From: Blastococcus sp. TF02-8 | Lineage (GTDB): Bacteria > Actinomycetota > Actinomycetes > Mycobacteriales > Geodermatophilaceae | Assembly: GCF_003319175.1 (NCBI RefSeq) | Contig: NZ_QOHK01000010.1 | Coordinates: 1 to 64,000, forward strand | Direction of reading: 5' to 3' | DNA: 64,000 nucleotides | Shown here: one piece after another, positions 16,560-24,847 of the stretch | Layout: each line of letters begins with the position of its first letter | Numbering within the stretch: position 1 is the first letter of the stretch | The notes under the pieces: model-generated | Database searches by the model: none | What the model was told of the DNA's origin: nothing | The model's input: the letters and a program-made list of their open reading frames with translations, nothing else | Translations under genes and position numbers: made by a program

Positions 16560-17243
16560 GTGACCACCTCACCGATCGCGACCGGCCCACTCCGTGTCGT
16601 GACCCCGACGGCGCTGCACCGGTCCGCCGGTCCACCGCCCGAGCCGCCCCGCATGCGCGCGCTCCAGGACTCCGCCCCGTCCGACGCCGAGCTGATGGCC
16701 CGCTCGCTCGACGACCCGGAGGCCTTCGCCCCGCTGTTCGACCGCCATGCGGCGACGGTGCACCGCTATCTCGGCCGCCGCGTCGGCGACCTGGCCGACG
16801 ACCTGCTGAGCGAGACGTTCCTCGTCGCCTTCCGCCGTCGCGCGAGCTACCGGGCCGACCATCTCGAGGTCCGCCCCTGGCTGTTGGGCATCGCGACCAA
16901 CCTGGTGCACGGTCACGTGCGCACCGAGCAGCGCCGGTACCGGGCGCTGGCCCGCGAGGCCGCCCGGCCGCCCGGGCACCCCGACGATCCGGGGGACTCC
17001 GCCGACCGGCTGGACGCCGAGGCGCTGCGCGGCCCGCTCGCCGCCGCGCTGGCCGGCCTGGAGCGCCGCGATCGCGACGCCCTCCTGCTGCTGGCCTGGG
17101 GGCAGCTGGGCTACGAAGAGATCGCCGCCGTGCTGGATGTGCCGGTCGGCACGGTCCGCTCGCGCCTGCACCGCGCCCGCCGCCGGACCCGCGCCGCCCT
17201 CGGCGGCGTCTTCCCGATCGACGCCCCGGAGGAGGACCGATGA
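16560..17243 (+). CDS. RNA polymerase sigma-70 family (ECF-type) sigma factor
   Basis: This protein of 227 aa has sigma region 2 (about 55-115: F-D-R-H-A-A-T-V-H-R-Y-L then D-L-L-S-E-T-F-L-V-A-F) and region 4 (about 165-215: Y-E-E-I-A-A-V-L-D-V-P-V-G-T-V-R-S-R-L-H-R-A). These recognise the -10 and -35 elements. The N-terminus of about 30 residues is low in structure, and the start could be the ATG at 16653; no strong ribosome site marks either. Its stop overlaps the next gene by four nt (ATGA), which suggests that the product of that gene controls it. Confidence 0.88.
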   Translation: MTTSPIATGPLRVVTPTALHRSAGPPPEPPRMRALQDSAPSDAELMARSLDDPEAFAPLFDRHAATVHRYLGRRVGDLADDLLSETFLVAFRRRASYRADHLEVRPWLLGIATNLVHGHVRTEQRRYRALAREAARPPGHPDDPGDSADRLDAEALRGPLAAALAGLERRDRDALLLLAWGQLGYEEIAAVLDVPVGTVRSRLHRARRRTRAALGGVFPIDAPEEDR

Positions 17244-18319
17244 ACGAGCTGACCCTGCTGCGCGACGCCGGCCCGGAGGCGCCGCCCCTGACCCCGGCGG
17301 CCCGGTCCGCCGCCCGAGCTGCGCTGCTGACCGAGATCGAGGGCCCCGCCCCGCGGCGGTCCCGACGACCGAGCCGGACGTCGGTGTTCCGCGGCGGCAT
17401 CGCAGTCGCGACCGCGGCGGCCGCGTGGATCGCGGCCGTCGCCCTCACCGGCCCGGAGACGGCCGACGGCTCGCGGGCCGAGCCGCGTGGACTGTCCCTG
17501 GTCGCGACCGAGGAGATCACCTTCCCGCTCTCCCTCGATCCCGAGCCCCCGGGGATGACGCCGAGCTTCACCGGCTCGGCGGGCAGCACCGAGGCCATCG
17601 CCGGCTACACGTCCCCCGACGGGATCGGCTTCACCGTGTACCTCTCCCCAGAGGAGCCGCTGTGGGCGGCCGACCAGTTCCAGCCCTCGGACGTCACCGG
17701 CCGCGGGACCACGACCGTGGGCGGCGTCGACGCGCAGTACGTCGTGGGGGCCACGCAGCGCACCTGCACCCAGGCCAACGTCTGCTTCGACGACCTGCCG
17801 TTCGCCCAGCTGGTCTGGGAGCGGGCGCCCGGCCAGTGGGTGGACCTCTACGGCGAGGGGAGCTACGGAGACCTGGCCGCGCTCGCCGCGGTCGGCGGCT
17901 CCCTGGTGGACCGGCCGCAGCCGATCCGGCTGCAGGTCGGGCTGGCCCCCGCCGGCTGGTCGGTGCTCGACTGGCACGAGAGCAGCGGCGCCGTGACGTT
18001 CATCGACGACCAGGACCCGAGCCGGGTGCTGGGGGTGCAGTGCATGCCGGAGGCCCCGTCGGGCGTCTACGAGATGGACAACGGCTCGGTCGAGCAGCGC
18101 ATCGCGGCGGTCACGGCGATCGACCCGGCGGCCGCCACGGAGATCGGCGGGGCTCCGGCGCAGATCGTCCACGCCCGGGACGACGTCGACCCGACGATCC
18201 GCTTCTGGCTCGTGGCGTGGGAACTCCCGGACGCCACGGTGTGCACGGTGACGACGCCGGAGGAGTTCTCCCCGGCGGACGTGCTGGCCATCGCCGGGGG
18301 CGTCGCCTACACGCCCTGA
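17240..18319 (+). CDS. Membrane-anchored partner of the sigma factor (possible anti-sigma factor)
   Basis: This protein of 359 aa has a short cytoplasmic N-terminus (about 1-50, basic near 37-48), one transmembrane helix (about 52-69) and a large exported domain without a recognised fold. The layout resembles actinobacterial membrane proteins encoded directly after ECF sigma genes. No zinc-binding H-x3-C-x2-C anti-sigma motif is visible, so its anti-sigma role is inferred from coupling (ATGA overlap) and topology only. Confidence 0.65.
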   Translation: MNELTLLRDAGPEAPPLTPAARSAARAALLTEIEGPAPRRSRRPSRTSVFRGGIAVATAAAAWIAAVALTGPETADGSRAEPRGLSLVATEEITFPLSLDPEPPGMTPSFTGSAGSTEAIAGYTSPDGIGFTVYLSPEEPLWAADQFQPSDVTGRGTTTVGGVDAQYVVGATQRTCTQANVCFDDLPFAQLVWERAPGQWVDLYGEGSYGDLAALAAVGGSLVDRPQPIRLQVGLAPAGWSVLDWHESSGAVTFIDDQDPSRVLGVQCMPEAPSGVYEMDNGSVEQRIAAVTAIDPAAATEIGGAPAQIVHARDDVDPTIRFWLVAWELPDATVCTVTTPEEFSPADVLAIAGGVAYTP

Positions 18320-18363
18320 GGGAGCGTCGGCGGACGGGAGCCGGGATGTGGTGAGGTGACCGC

Positions 18364-19278
18364 ATGTCCGACACCTGGCCGCCGGCCGAGCCGACCGAGG
18401 TCCAGCTCTCGACCGGCGAGGCCCACCTCGTCGTCGACCTGCGCGGCGGTGCGCTGCGCCGGCTGACCGTCGGCGACTGGGAGGTGCTCGACGGCTACCC
18501 CGCCGGCCGGGTCCTCCCCGGGTGGCGCGGTGCCGTGCTGCTCCCCTGGCCCAACCGCGTGCGGCACGGACGGTGGAGCTGGGCCGGCGAGGAGCTGCAG
18601 CTCGACGTCCAGTCGCCGGCGGAGCCGCACGCCATCCACGGCCTCCTCTCCTGGCAGCCCTGGGTGGTGCTGGACCGATCAGACCGGTCCGTCACGGTCG
18701 GGACGACGATCGAGCCGCACCCCGGCTATCCGTTCCGGCTGGCCGCCGCCGTCGACTGGGCCCTCGACGCGGACCGGTTGACCAGCACGGTCCGCGTCCG
18801 GAACCTCGGCGACCGACCGGCGCCGTTCGGGGCGGGGCTGCACCCCTACCTCTCGGTCGGTGCCACCGAGGACGGCGGGATCGGCGAAGCGGAGCTCCGG
18901 CTGCCGGCCCGCACCGAGCTGGTCCTCGACGGGGGCATGCCGACGGGGGAGCGCCGCCCGTTCGAGGGCGCCGTCGGTCGGATCGGCGACCGAGCCCTGG
19001 ACACCCCGCTCACCGACCTGGAACATGACGCGGAGGGCTGGGCCCGGGTGCGCCTGGCCGGCGCCGCGGGGGAGCTGGAGCTCGCGGCCGACGCGAACTG
19101 GCCGTGGCTGCAGGTCTACAGCGGCGACACCCTGCCCCCGGGCCAGTGGCGTCGCAGCCTGGCGGTGGAGCCCATGACCTGCCCGCCGAACGCGCTGGCC
19201 GACGGGGTGGACCTCGTCGAGCTGGAGCCGGGCGCCGCGTGGTCCGGCACCTGGTCGCTCTCGTGGAAGCCCGCCTGA
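18364..19278 (+). CDS. Aldose 1-epimerase family protein
   Basis: This protein of 304 aa resembles galactose mutarotase: W-P-N-R-V-R-H-G-R-W near residue 60, the catalytic-type histidines in H-A-I-H-G-L-L (about 83) and G-L-H-P-Y (about 160), and a C-terminal acidic residue in the L-A-V-E-P-M-T-C region. It interconverts alpha and beta anomers of a sugar or sugar phosphate; the substrate is not identified. GAGGTGA precedes the ATG. The stop is one nt before the MOSC start, so the two are co-translated. Confidence 0.85.
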   Translation: MSDTWPPAEPTEVQLSTGEAHLVVDLRGGALRRLTVGDWEVLDGYPAGRVLPGWRGAVLLPWPNRVRHGRWSWAGEELQLDVQSPAEPHAIHGLLSWQPWVVLDRSDRSVTVGTTIEPHPGYPFRLAAAVDWALDADRLTSTVRVRNLGDRPAPFGAGLHPYLSVGATEDGGIGEAELRLPARTELVLDGGMPTGERRPFEGAVGRIGDRALDTPLTDLEHDAEGWARVRLAGAAGELELAADANWPWLQVYSGDTLPPGQWRRSLAVEPMTCPPNALADGVDLVELEPGAAWSGTWSLSWKPA

Positions 19279-19279
19279 C

Positions 19280-20005
19280 GTGCGCGTCCTGGAGCTGTGG
19301 CGCTACCCGGTGAAGTCGCTGCAGGGCGAGCGGCTGGCCGCGGCGGACGTCGGTGCGCTCGGCATCACCGGCGACCGGTGCTGGGCGCTGTTCGACCGGG
19401 ACACCGGCCTCGGGCTGACCGCCCGGCGGGTGCCCGAGCTGCTGTGGGGCTCGGCCCGGCTGCGTGCCGACAGAGGGGTCGAGGTGGTGCTTCCCGACGG
19501 CACCGTCACCACCGACGACGCCGTGCTCTCCGACTGGCTCGGCCGGCGGGTCGAGCTGAGGGCGGCGTCCGACGAGGGCGACCTGCCGCCCACCTACGAG
19601 ACCCCGGTGGACGAGGACGCCGCCGACCCCGACGAGTGGCGGCAGTGGGAGGGCGCATCCGGTCCGTTCCACGACAGCCCGCGCATCAGGCTGTCGCTGG
19701 TCTCCACCGGCACGCTCGGCAGCTGGGACCGCCGCCGGTTCCGCGCCAACGTCGTCCTGGACGGCGAGGGGGAGGATCGGATGCGGGGACAGGAGGCGTC
19801 CCTCGGTGGCGTACGGCTGCGGTTCGGCGTCCCGATCGGCCGCTGCGTCATGACCACCCGGCCGCAGCCGGGCGGGATCGGACGCGACAACTCGGTGCTC
19901 AAGACGATCCACCGCGAGCGGGGTGGCCTGCTGGCCGTGCGGGCCTTCGTCCTGGCCCCGGGGACGGTCCGGGTCGGCGACGAGTTGCGGCCGGCGGCAG
20001 ACTGA
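19280..20005 (+). CDS. MOSC-domain protein
   Basis: This protein of 241 aa has a MOSC beta-barrel N-terminal domain (begins L-E-L-W-R-Y-P-V-K-S-L) and a C-terminal MOSC domain, with the invariant molybdenum-binding-type Cys in I-G-R-C-V-M-T-T-R-P. Relatives (YcbX, mARC) reduce N-hydroxylated compounds or carry sulfur for molybdenum cofactor. The GTG at 19280 follows the epimerase stop by one nt, and the S4 gene starts 5 nt after its stop. Confidence 0.82.
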   Translation: MRVLELWRYPVKSLQGERLAAADVGALGITGDRCWALFDRDTGLGLTARRVPELLWGSARLRADRGVEVVLPDGTVTTDDAVLSDWLGRRVELRAASDEGDLPPTYETPVDEDAADPDEWRQWEGASGPFHDSPRIRLSLVSTGTLGSWDRRRFRANVVLDGEGEDRMRGQEASLGGVRLRFGVPIGRCVMTTRPQPGGIGRDNSVLKTIHRERGGLLAVRAFVLAPGTVRVGDELRPAAD

Positions 20006-20010
20006 GCGCC

Positions 20011-20226
20011 GTGCGCACCATCGACCTGCGTCCCGGCGAGGACTCCATCCGGCTCGGCCAGCTGCTGAAGCTGGTCGACGCCGTCCCGACCGGCGCCCAG
20101 GTCAAGGACGTGCTCGCCTCCGGGGACGTCACCGTGAACGGGGAGCCGGAGGAGCGCCGCGGCCGGCAGCTCCGCTCGGGCGACGTCGTCGCGATCGAGG
20201 GACACGAGGACGTCCGGATCGGCTAG
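20011..20226 (+). CDS. Small S4-domain RNA-binding protein
   Basis: This protein of 71 aa is almost entirely an S4-like RNA-binding domain in the YbcJ style: L-G-Q-L-L-K-L-V, then V-K-D-V-L-A-S-G-D-V-T-V-N-G-E-P-E and G-R-Q-L-R-S-G-D-V-V. Members bind structured RNA, possibly ribosome-linked; function is unknown. The GTG start lies five nt after the MOSC stop with no strong ribosome site, so it is probably translated by coupling. A parS-like palindrome begins two nt after the stop. Confidence 0.82.
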   Translation: MRTIDLRPGEDSIRLGQLLKLVDAVPTGAQVKDVLASGDVTVNGEPEERRGRQLRSGDVVAIEGHEDVRIG

Positions 20227-20228
20227 CG

Positions 20229-20242
20229 GTTCCACGTGGAAC
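20229..20242. promoter_or_regulatory. parS-like palindrome, second copy
   Basis: The 14-bp core is identical to that at 14285 and here extends to an 18-bp perfect palindrome, CGGTTCCACGTGGAACCG (20227-20244). It lies in the 30-bp gap between the S4 gene and the aminotransferase and directly abuts the latter's GGGGAGGAG ribosome site. Confidence 0.75.
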
Positions 20243-20256
20243 CGGGGAGGAGCGTC

Positions 20257-21438
20257 GTGAGCGCACCGCTGGCGTCCCGTCTCCGGGGCTTCGGGACGAC
20301 GGTCTTCGCCGAGATGAGCGCGCTCGCGGTGGCCACGGGCTCGGTGAACCTCGGCCAGGGCTTCCCCGACTACCCGGGCCCGCCCGAGGTGCTCGACGTC
20401 GCCCGCGCGGCGATCGGCACCGATGCCGACCAGTACCCGCCCGGCCCGGGGATCCCGGAGCTGCGGGCCGCCGTCGCCGAGCACCGGCAGCGGTTCACCG
20501 GCGTCTCCTACGACCCGGACACCGAGGTGCTGGTCACCGCCGGCGCCACCGAGGCGCTGGCCGCCGCCATGCTGGGACTGCTCGAACCGGGCGACGAGGT
20601 GGTCCTCTTCGAGCCGGTCTACGACAGCTACAGCGCCTCGGTCGCCATGGCCGGCGGCGTGGTGCGCGCCGTCCCCCTGCACCCGCCGGCCGACGGCCTG
20701 GGCGCCTGGACCTTCGACGAGACCGAGCTGCGGGCCGCCGTCACGCCGCGCACGCGGCTGCTGCTGGTCAACACCCCGCACAACCCCACCGGCAAGGTCT
20801 TCACCGTCGACGAGCTCGCGGTGCTCGCCGACCTCGCGCAGCGCCACGACCTCACCGTGCTCACCGACGAGGTCTACGAGCACCTCGTCTTCGACCGCGC
20901 CCACCACGTCTCCCCCGCCACCCTGCCGGGCATGCGTGAGCGCACCCTCGTCGTCTCCAGCGCGGGCAAGACGTTCAACGTGACCGGCTGGAAGGTCGGC
21001 TGGGTCTGCGGCCCGGCGCCGCTGGTGGCCGCCGTGCGGACCGCCAAGCAGTTCCTGACCTACGTGAACGCCGGGCCGCTCCAGCCCGCCGTCGCGGCGG
21101 GGCTCCGGCTGCCCGACCCCTTCTTCGACGGGATCGCGCAGGACCTGCAGTACCGGCGCGACGTGCTGGTGGCCGGCCTCCGGGACGCCGGGCTGCCGGT
21201 GGTGAGCCCCGAGGCGACCTACTTCGCCACCGTCGACATCCGTCCCCTCCGCTCCGACGGCGACGGTCTGGCGTTCTGCCGGGAGCTACCCGAGCGGGCC
21301 GGTGTCGTCGCGATCCCGACCGTGGTCTTCTACACGCCGGAGCACGCCGCGCTGGGGCGGCACCTGGTGCGGTTCGCGTTCTGCAAGAGCGATGCGGTGC
21401 TCGCCGAGGCGGTCGAGCGGTTGAGGAGGACGCCATGA
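20257..21438 (+). CDS. PLP-dependent aminotransferase (class I/II, glutamine transaminase-like)
   Basis: This protein of 393 aa is a fold-type I aminotransferase: N-P-T-G-K at 176-180, D-E-V-Y-E at 204-208 and the PLP lysine Lys238 in S-S-A-G-K-T-F. Similar proteins act on N-succinyl-diaminopimelate, methionine or kynurenine. The gene overlaps an omega-amidase by four nt (ATGA), a pairing that favours a glutamine or methionine transaminase (2-oxoglutaramate then hydrolysed). That specificity is inferred from context. The GTG at 20257 follows GGGGAGGAG; an upstream GTG lies inside the parS palindrome and is rejected. Confidence 0.88.
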   Translation: MSAPLASRLRGFGTTVFAEMSALAVATGSVNLGQGFPDYPGPPEVLDVARAAIGTDADQYPPGPGIPELRAAVAEHRQRFTGVSYDPDTEVLVTAGATEALAAAMLGLLEPGDEVVLFEPVYDSYSASVAMAGGVVRAVPLHPPADGLGAWTFDETELRAAVTPRTRLLLVNTPHNPTGKVFTVDELAVLADLAQRHDLTVLTDEVYEHLVFDRAHHVSPATLPGMRERTLVVSSAGKTFNVTGWKVGWVCGPAPLVAAVRTAKQFLTYVNAGPLQPAVAAGLRLPDPFFDGIAQDLQYRRDVLVAGLRDAGLPVVSPEATYFATVDIRPLRSDGDGLAFCRELPERAGVVAIPTVVFYTPEHAALGRHLVRFAFCKSDAVLAEAVERLRRTP

Positions 21439-22196
21439 GGGTCGCGGCGGTGCAGCACGACATCGTCTGGGAGGACCGGGAGGCGAACTTCGCGCGCCTG
21501 GCGCCCCAGGTGGCGCGTGCGGCGGCCGCGGGCGCCGAGCTGGTGCTGCTGACCGAGACCTTCTCCACCGGCTTCTCCATGACGCCCGGTATCGGCGAGC
21601 CGGAGGACGGCCCGTCGGCGGCGTTCCTGGCCGGCCAGGCCGCTGAGCACGGCGTCTGGGTCGGCGGCAGCTGCCCGGAGATCGCCCCCGGCGAGCAGCT
21701 CCCCTACAACTCCTTCGTCCTGGCCGGTCCCGACGGCAGCACGCACCGCTACCGCAAGCTGCACCCGTTCAGCCACGGCGGCGAGCACGAGCGGTTCCGC
21801 GCCGGAGCGGAACCGCTCACGGTGACCGTCGGCGGCCTGCGGATCACCCCGTTCATCTGCTACGACCTGCGCTTCGCCGACGTCTTCTGGCGGGCCGCCC
21901 CCGAGACGGACCTCTACGTGGTCGTCGCCAACTGGCCGGCCGCACGGCGGCTGCACTGGCAGGCGCTGCTGCAGGCGCGGGCGATCGAGAACCAGGCCTA
22001 CGTCGTCGGCTGCAACCGGGTCGGCACCGCGGGCGACGGCACCGAGCACGCCGGGGACAGCCGGATCGTCAGCCCGATGGGGGAGCTGCTGGGCACCGCC
22101 GCCGGCGTCGAGACCCTCGTGGTCGCCGACGTCGACCCCGCTGAGGTGACCGCGACCCGCGACCGGTTCCGCTTCCTGGCCGACCGCCGGAGCTGA
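21435..22196 (+). CDS. Carbon-nitrogen hydrolase, omega-amidase type
   Basis: This protein of 253 aa has the nitrilase-superfamily triad Glu41 (L-T-E-T-F-S-T-G-F-S), Lys108 (Y-R-K-L-H-P-F) and Cys142 (F-I-C-Y-D-L-R-F). The T-G-F-S and R-K-L-H-P-F blocks are typical of omega-amidases (YafV/NIT2), which hydrolyse 2-oxoglutaramate or 2-oxosuccinamate. Coupled to the preceding transaminase, it would make that transamination irreversible and salvage a keto acid such as the methionine precursor. Confidence 0.88.
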   Translation: MRVAAVQHDIVWEDREANFARLAPQVARAAAAGAELVLLTETFSTGFSMTPGIGEPEDGPSAAFLAGQAAEHGVWVGGSCPEIAPGEQLPYNSFVLAGPDGSTHRYRKLHPFSHGGEHERFRAGAEPLTVTVGGLRITPFICYDLRFADVFWRAAPETDLYVVVANWPAARRLHWQALLQARAIENQAYVVGCNRVGTAGDGTEHAGDSRIVSPMGELLGTAAGVETLVVADVDPAEVTATRDRFRFLADRRS

Positions 22197-22203
22197 GCCG
22201 CGG

Positions 22204-22998
22204 TCAGCCGCGGGTGCGCGGCACCGTGTCCTGGTCGACGACCACCTGCTCGCGGCGGACCTGGCCGCTGACCGTCTCCTGACCCTGGACCAGCTCGGTG
22301 CGCAGCCGGACCCGCTCGACCGGCACCACCTCGACGTCGACCACGGGCCGCTCGGCGTGCAGCACGATCTCCTCGGGCAGCCCGCCGTCGGCCCCGGTCA
22401 GGGACGAGGCGGGGACACCGCCCTCGGCGCCCAGCGGCACCTCCTCGATGCGGATCTCCTCGCGCCGGATCGGCACGGCCACCTGCACCTCCTCGGTGAC
22501 CACGTACTTGACCACCCGCACACGGCGCTCGGGGACCCGCTCGGTGCGGACGCGCAGCTGTTCCTCGCTCCGCGTCATGGCGCCGTCGGTGGCCGCCTCG
22601 GGGGCGGCATGGCGCGCGGTGGACTCCGTCGGGGCCGGGACGGGCGGAGTCGTGGGCACGGCCACGGTGTCCGCGCGCTCGGTGCCCCCGTGCTGGAGGC
22701 CGTAGTGCTGACGCAGCTCGGCCTCCTCGCGGGGGTCGAGGTGGTCGCCGCTCATCGCCGGGGCGCTCTTCACCGCGTCAGCGGTGACCGGGAGCTGGAG
22801 CGAGCCGTCGGCGAAGGTCGCCTCGCGGGCCGGGACCACGGAGTGCCGCGTGCCGAACAGCCCCGTCGTCACCGCCACCCAGGTCGGCTCACCGGTGCGG
22901 TCGTCGACGAAGAAGTGCTCGACCGTGCCCAGCTTGTCGCCTCCGCTGCCGTAGGCGGTGCTGCCGATCGCGGCGGTCACCTCGCGCTGGCTCAACAT
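22204..22998 (-). CDS. PRC-barrel and DUF2382 domain protein
   Basis: This protein of 264 aa has an N-terminal PRC-barrel domain (about 1-100: I-G-S-T-A-Y-G, then V-E-H-F-F-V-D-D-R-T-G-E-P-T-W) and a C-terminal DUF2382 domain (about 150-260: E-E-Q-L-R-V-R-T-E-R, repeated charged V-x-V-x strands). Such proteins are common in stress-tolerant actinobacteria and cyanobacteria and are of unknown function. GAGAGGAG precedes the ATG. It converges on the omega-amidase gene with only seven bp between stops. Confidence 0.88.
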   Translation of the reverse strand: MLSQREVTAAIGSTAYGSGGDKLGTVEHFFVDDRTGEPTWVAVTTGLFGTRHSVVPAREATFADGSLQLPVTADAVKSAPAMSGDHLDPREEAELRQHYGLQHGGTERADTVAVPTTPPVPAPTESTARHAAPEAATDGAMTRSEEQLRVRTERVPERRVRVVKYVVTEEVQVAVPIRREEIRIEEVPLGAEGGVPASSLTGADGGLPEEIVLHAERPVVDVEVVPVERVRLRTELVQGQETVSGQVRREQVVVDQDTVPRTRG

Positions 22999-23086
22999 GG
23001 CCGCTCCTCTCCGTGCGGTGCGCTCCGGTGGGCACCGCTGCCCGGAAGGCTTCCCCGGACACCGGATCGGTGAACATCCCCGGCTC

Positions 23087-24049
23087 TCAGGGTGCGACGA
23101 GCAGGTCGACGAGGAGCGACCGGTGGTCGCTGCCCGGCACCGGCACGAAGGAGCAGGCGGCGATCCCGACCCGCGGGTCGACCAGCACGTGGTCGAGCAC
23201 CAGCCGGGGGGCGGGGAGCCGCAGCGGGTGCCACGTCCAGGTCGTGCCGTGCCCCTGCGCACGCGCGGCGTCGACCCAGCCTCGGCGCAGGAGGGCGCGG
23301 AACGCCGCGTGGTCCGGCGTCGCGTTGAAGTCCCCGGCCAGCACCCAGGGGACGTCACCGCGCGGTGCCGGGAGCCCGGCGAGGTCGGTGGTCCAGGCGC
23401 GGACCGCCGCGGGAGAGGTGGACGGCGGTGCGGCGTGCACCGACACCACCCGGACCTCCGCCTCGTCCCCGAGCGCGATCCGGGCGCTGGGCTGCTCGTA
23501 CGTGCCGGGCACGGCGCCGCGCTCGCCCAGCGGGAACCGGCTCCAGATCGCCCCGGACCCGGAGACGACCGACCCGGGTCGGGCCGGCACGACGTGGGAG
23601 TGCGGCAGCAGTTCGGTCAGGCCGGCATCGAGGAGCACCCGTTCCGCGTCGGGGGTCAGCTCCTGGACGGCGAGCACGTCGACCGCCTGCCGGCGCACCA
23701 GGTCCAGGACCGAGGCGGCCGGGACCAGACCCTTGCGCAGGCTCACGGTGGCGATCCGCAGCGTTCCCGGCCCGGGCTCCCGGGCTCTCCGTTCGCCCCG
23801 GTTGCCCCGGACGGCCCCGGCGAGCGCGAGGGCGGCGACGGCGGCCATCGCCGTGCCGACCCGCGACCGGACGGCGGTGGCCGCGGCGAGCGGCAGGACG
23901 GCGCTGGCGGCCGCGTGCGGTGTGAAGGCCAGCGCGGGGACGAGCGGGAACCCGCGTTCGGACCCGGTCAGCCGGAGCGCGGCCCACACCGCCCAGGGCA
24001 GGCCCGCGGCACCGGCCCACCGCTGCGAGCGGCCGCGCTGGGGGGACAT
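23087..24049 (-). CDS. Membrane-anchored endonuclease/exonuclease/phosphatase family protein
   Basis: This protein of 320 aa has an N-terminal membrane part of about three helices (about 10-80) and a C-terminal EEP domain with metal and catalytic residues in V-Q-E-L-T, G-D-F-N-A-T-P-D-H and S-D-H-R-S-L. The substrate (nucleic acid, phospholipid or sugar phosphate) is unknown. The ATG at 24049 is preferred because TACCGT lies exactly six nt upstream (24061-24056), which predicts a leaderless mRNA; a GTG at 24085 would add 12 residues. Confidence 0.82.
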   Translation of the reverse strand: MSPQRGRSQRWAGAAGLPWAVWAALRLTGSERGFPLVPALAFTPHAAASAVLPLAAATAVRSRVGTAMAAVAALALAGAVRGNRGERRAREPGPGTLRIATVSLRKGLVPAASVLDLVRRQAVDVLAVQELTPDAERVLLDAGLTELLPHSHVVPARPGSVVSGSGAIWSRFPLGERGAVPGTYEQPSARIALGDEAEVRVVSVHAAPPSTSPAAVRAWTTDLAGLPAPRGDVPWVLAGDFNATPDHAAFRALLRRGWVDAARAQGHGTTWTWHPLRLPAPRLVLDHVLVDPRVGIAACSFVPVPGSDHRSLLVDLLVAP

Positions 24050-24105
24050 GCCGGGACGGTAGCCAGCCCCGGGGCGCGGGGCCACCGAACCGCCCCGGGC
24101 GAAGA

Positions 24106-24135
24106 GTGCACGAACCGCCCGGGCGAATAGTGCAC
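24106..24135. repeat. 30-bp intergenic dyad repeat, copy 1
   Basis: Two GTGCAC cores (24106-24111 and 24130-24135) flank a central CGCCCGGGCG (24116-24125) with exact symmetry of spacing. The copy at 61891-61920 is identical at 28 of 30 positions. Here a further partial unit lies upstream (24086-24105). The element sits between two divergent genes (EEP and CYTH) and overlaps the expected -35 region of the CYTH promoter. Confidence 0.7.
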
Positions 24136-24156
24136 TAAACGCCCTACGGTCGGGGG

Positions 24157-24765
24157 ATGGTGTCCGAGCAGCTGGAGGTCGAGCGGAAGTTCGACGTCGA
24201 CCCCGGGTTCGTGCTGCCCGACCTGACCGGGCTGCCGGGGGTGGCCGCGGTCGCAGCTCCCGTGGTCCACGAGCTCACCGCGGTCTACCTCGACACGGAG
24301 GACCTCCGGCTGGCCCGCGCGAGGATCACGCTGCGGCGGCGGACCGGGGGACCGGACGAGGGCTGGCACCTCAAGCTCCCGGCCGGAGCGGCCCGTCGCG
24401 AGCTGCACGCGCCCCTCGGCGACCCGGGGGAGGGGCCGCCGGAGGAGCTGAGGCGCAGTGTCGCCCGGCTCGTCGGACCCGCCGACCTCGCCCCCGTGGT
24501 GACCCTGCGCACCCGCCGCGTGGTCACGGCCCTGCTCGACGGCGACGGCGGTGACCTGGCCGAGATCGCCGACGACGCGGTGCGGTCGGCGACGACCGGC
24601 CAGCGCCCGGAGATGCAGGAGTGGCGCGAGGTGGAGGTCGAACTGGTCACGGGGGAGGAGGCGCTCCTGGAGGCGGCTGGGGAGCGGCTCGTCGCCGCCG
24701 GGGCGCGCCCCTCGCCCCGGGTCTCCAAGCTGGCCACCGCGCTGGGGGACCGCCTCCGGGGCTGA
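24157..24765 (+). CDS. CYTH-domain phosphohydrolase (triphosphate tunnel metalloenzyme)
   Basis: This protein of 202 aa shows the CYTH signature E-x-E-x-K as E-V-E-R-K-F near residue 9, Y-L-D-T, basic strands R-I-T-L-R-R-R, and G-W-H-L-K-L-P. Bacterial stand-alone CYTH proteins hydrolyse inorganic triphosphate or thiamine triphosphate. TACGGT lies exactly six nt before the ATG, so the mRNA is probably leaderless. Confidence 0.88.
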   Translation: MVSEQLEVERKFDVDPGFVLPDLTGLPGVAAVAAPVVHELTAVYLDTEDLRLARARITLRRRTGGPDEGWHLKLPAGAARRELHAPLGDPGEGPPEELRRSVARLVGPADLAPVVTLRTRRVVTALLDGDGGDLAEIADDAVRSATTGQRPEMQEWREVEVELVTGEEALLEAAGERLVAAGARPSPRVSKLATALGDRLRG

Positions 24766-24847
24766 CGCGCGAGCCACCACGGCGCGGCGCGGCGCCGACG
24801 GGCAGGATGGGTGCGTCCGTCCTGATCCGTGAGGCCCGGAGGCCGCC

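Noticed and set aside
14219-16654. Open frame of over 960 codons on the minus strand covering DUF1707 and beyond
   Set aside because: Only the last 152 codons look like a protein; the rest runs through the acyl-CoA dehydrogenase and GNAT genes in wrong phases, as expected at this G+C.
20236-20256. GTG start for the aminotransferase at 20236
   Set aside because: That GTG is the centre of the parS palindrome; GTG 20257 has the GGGGAGGAG ribosome site.
24050-24085. GTG start of the EEP gene at 24085
   Set aside because: No ribosome site is present; ATG 24049 has TACCGT at the exact leaderless spacing.
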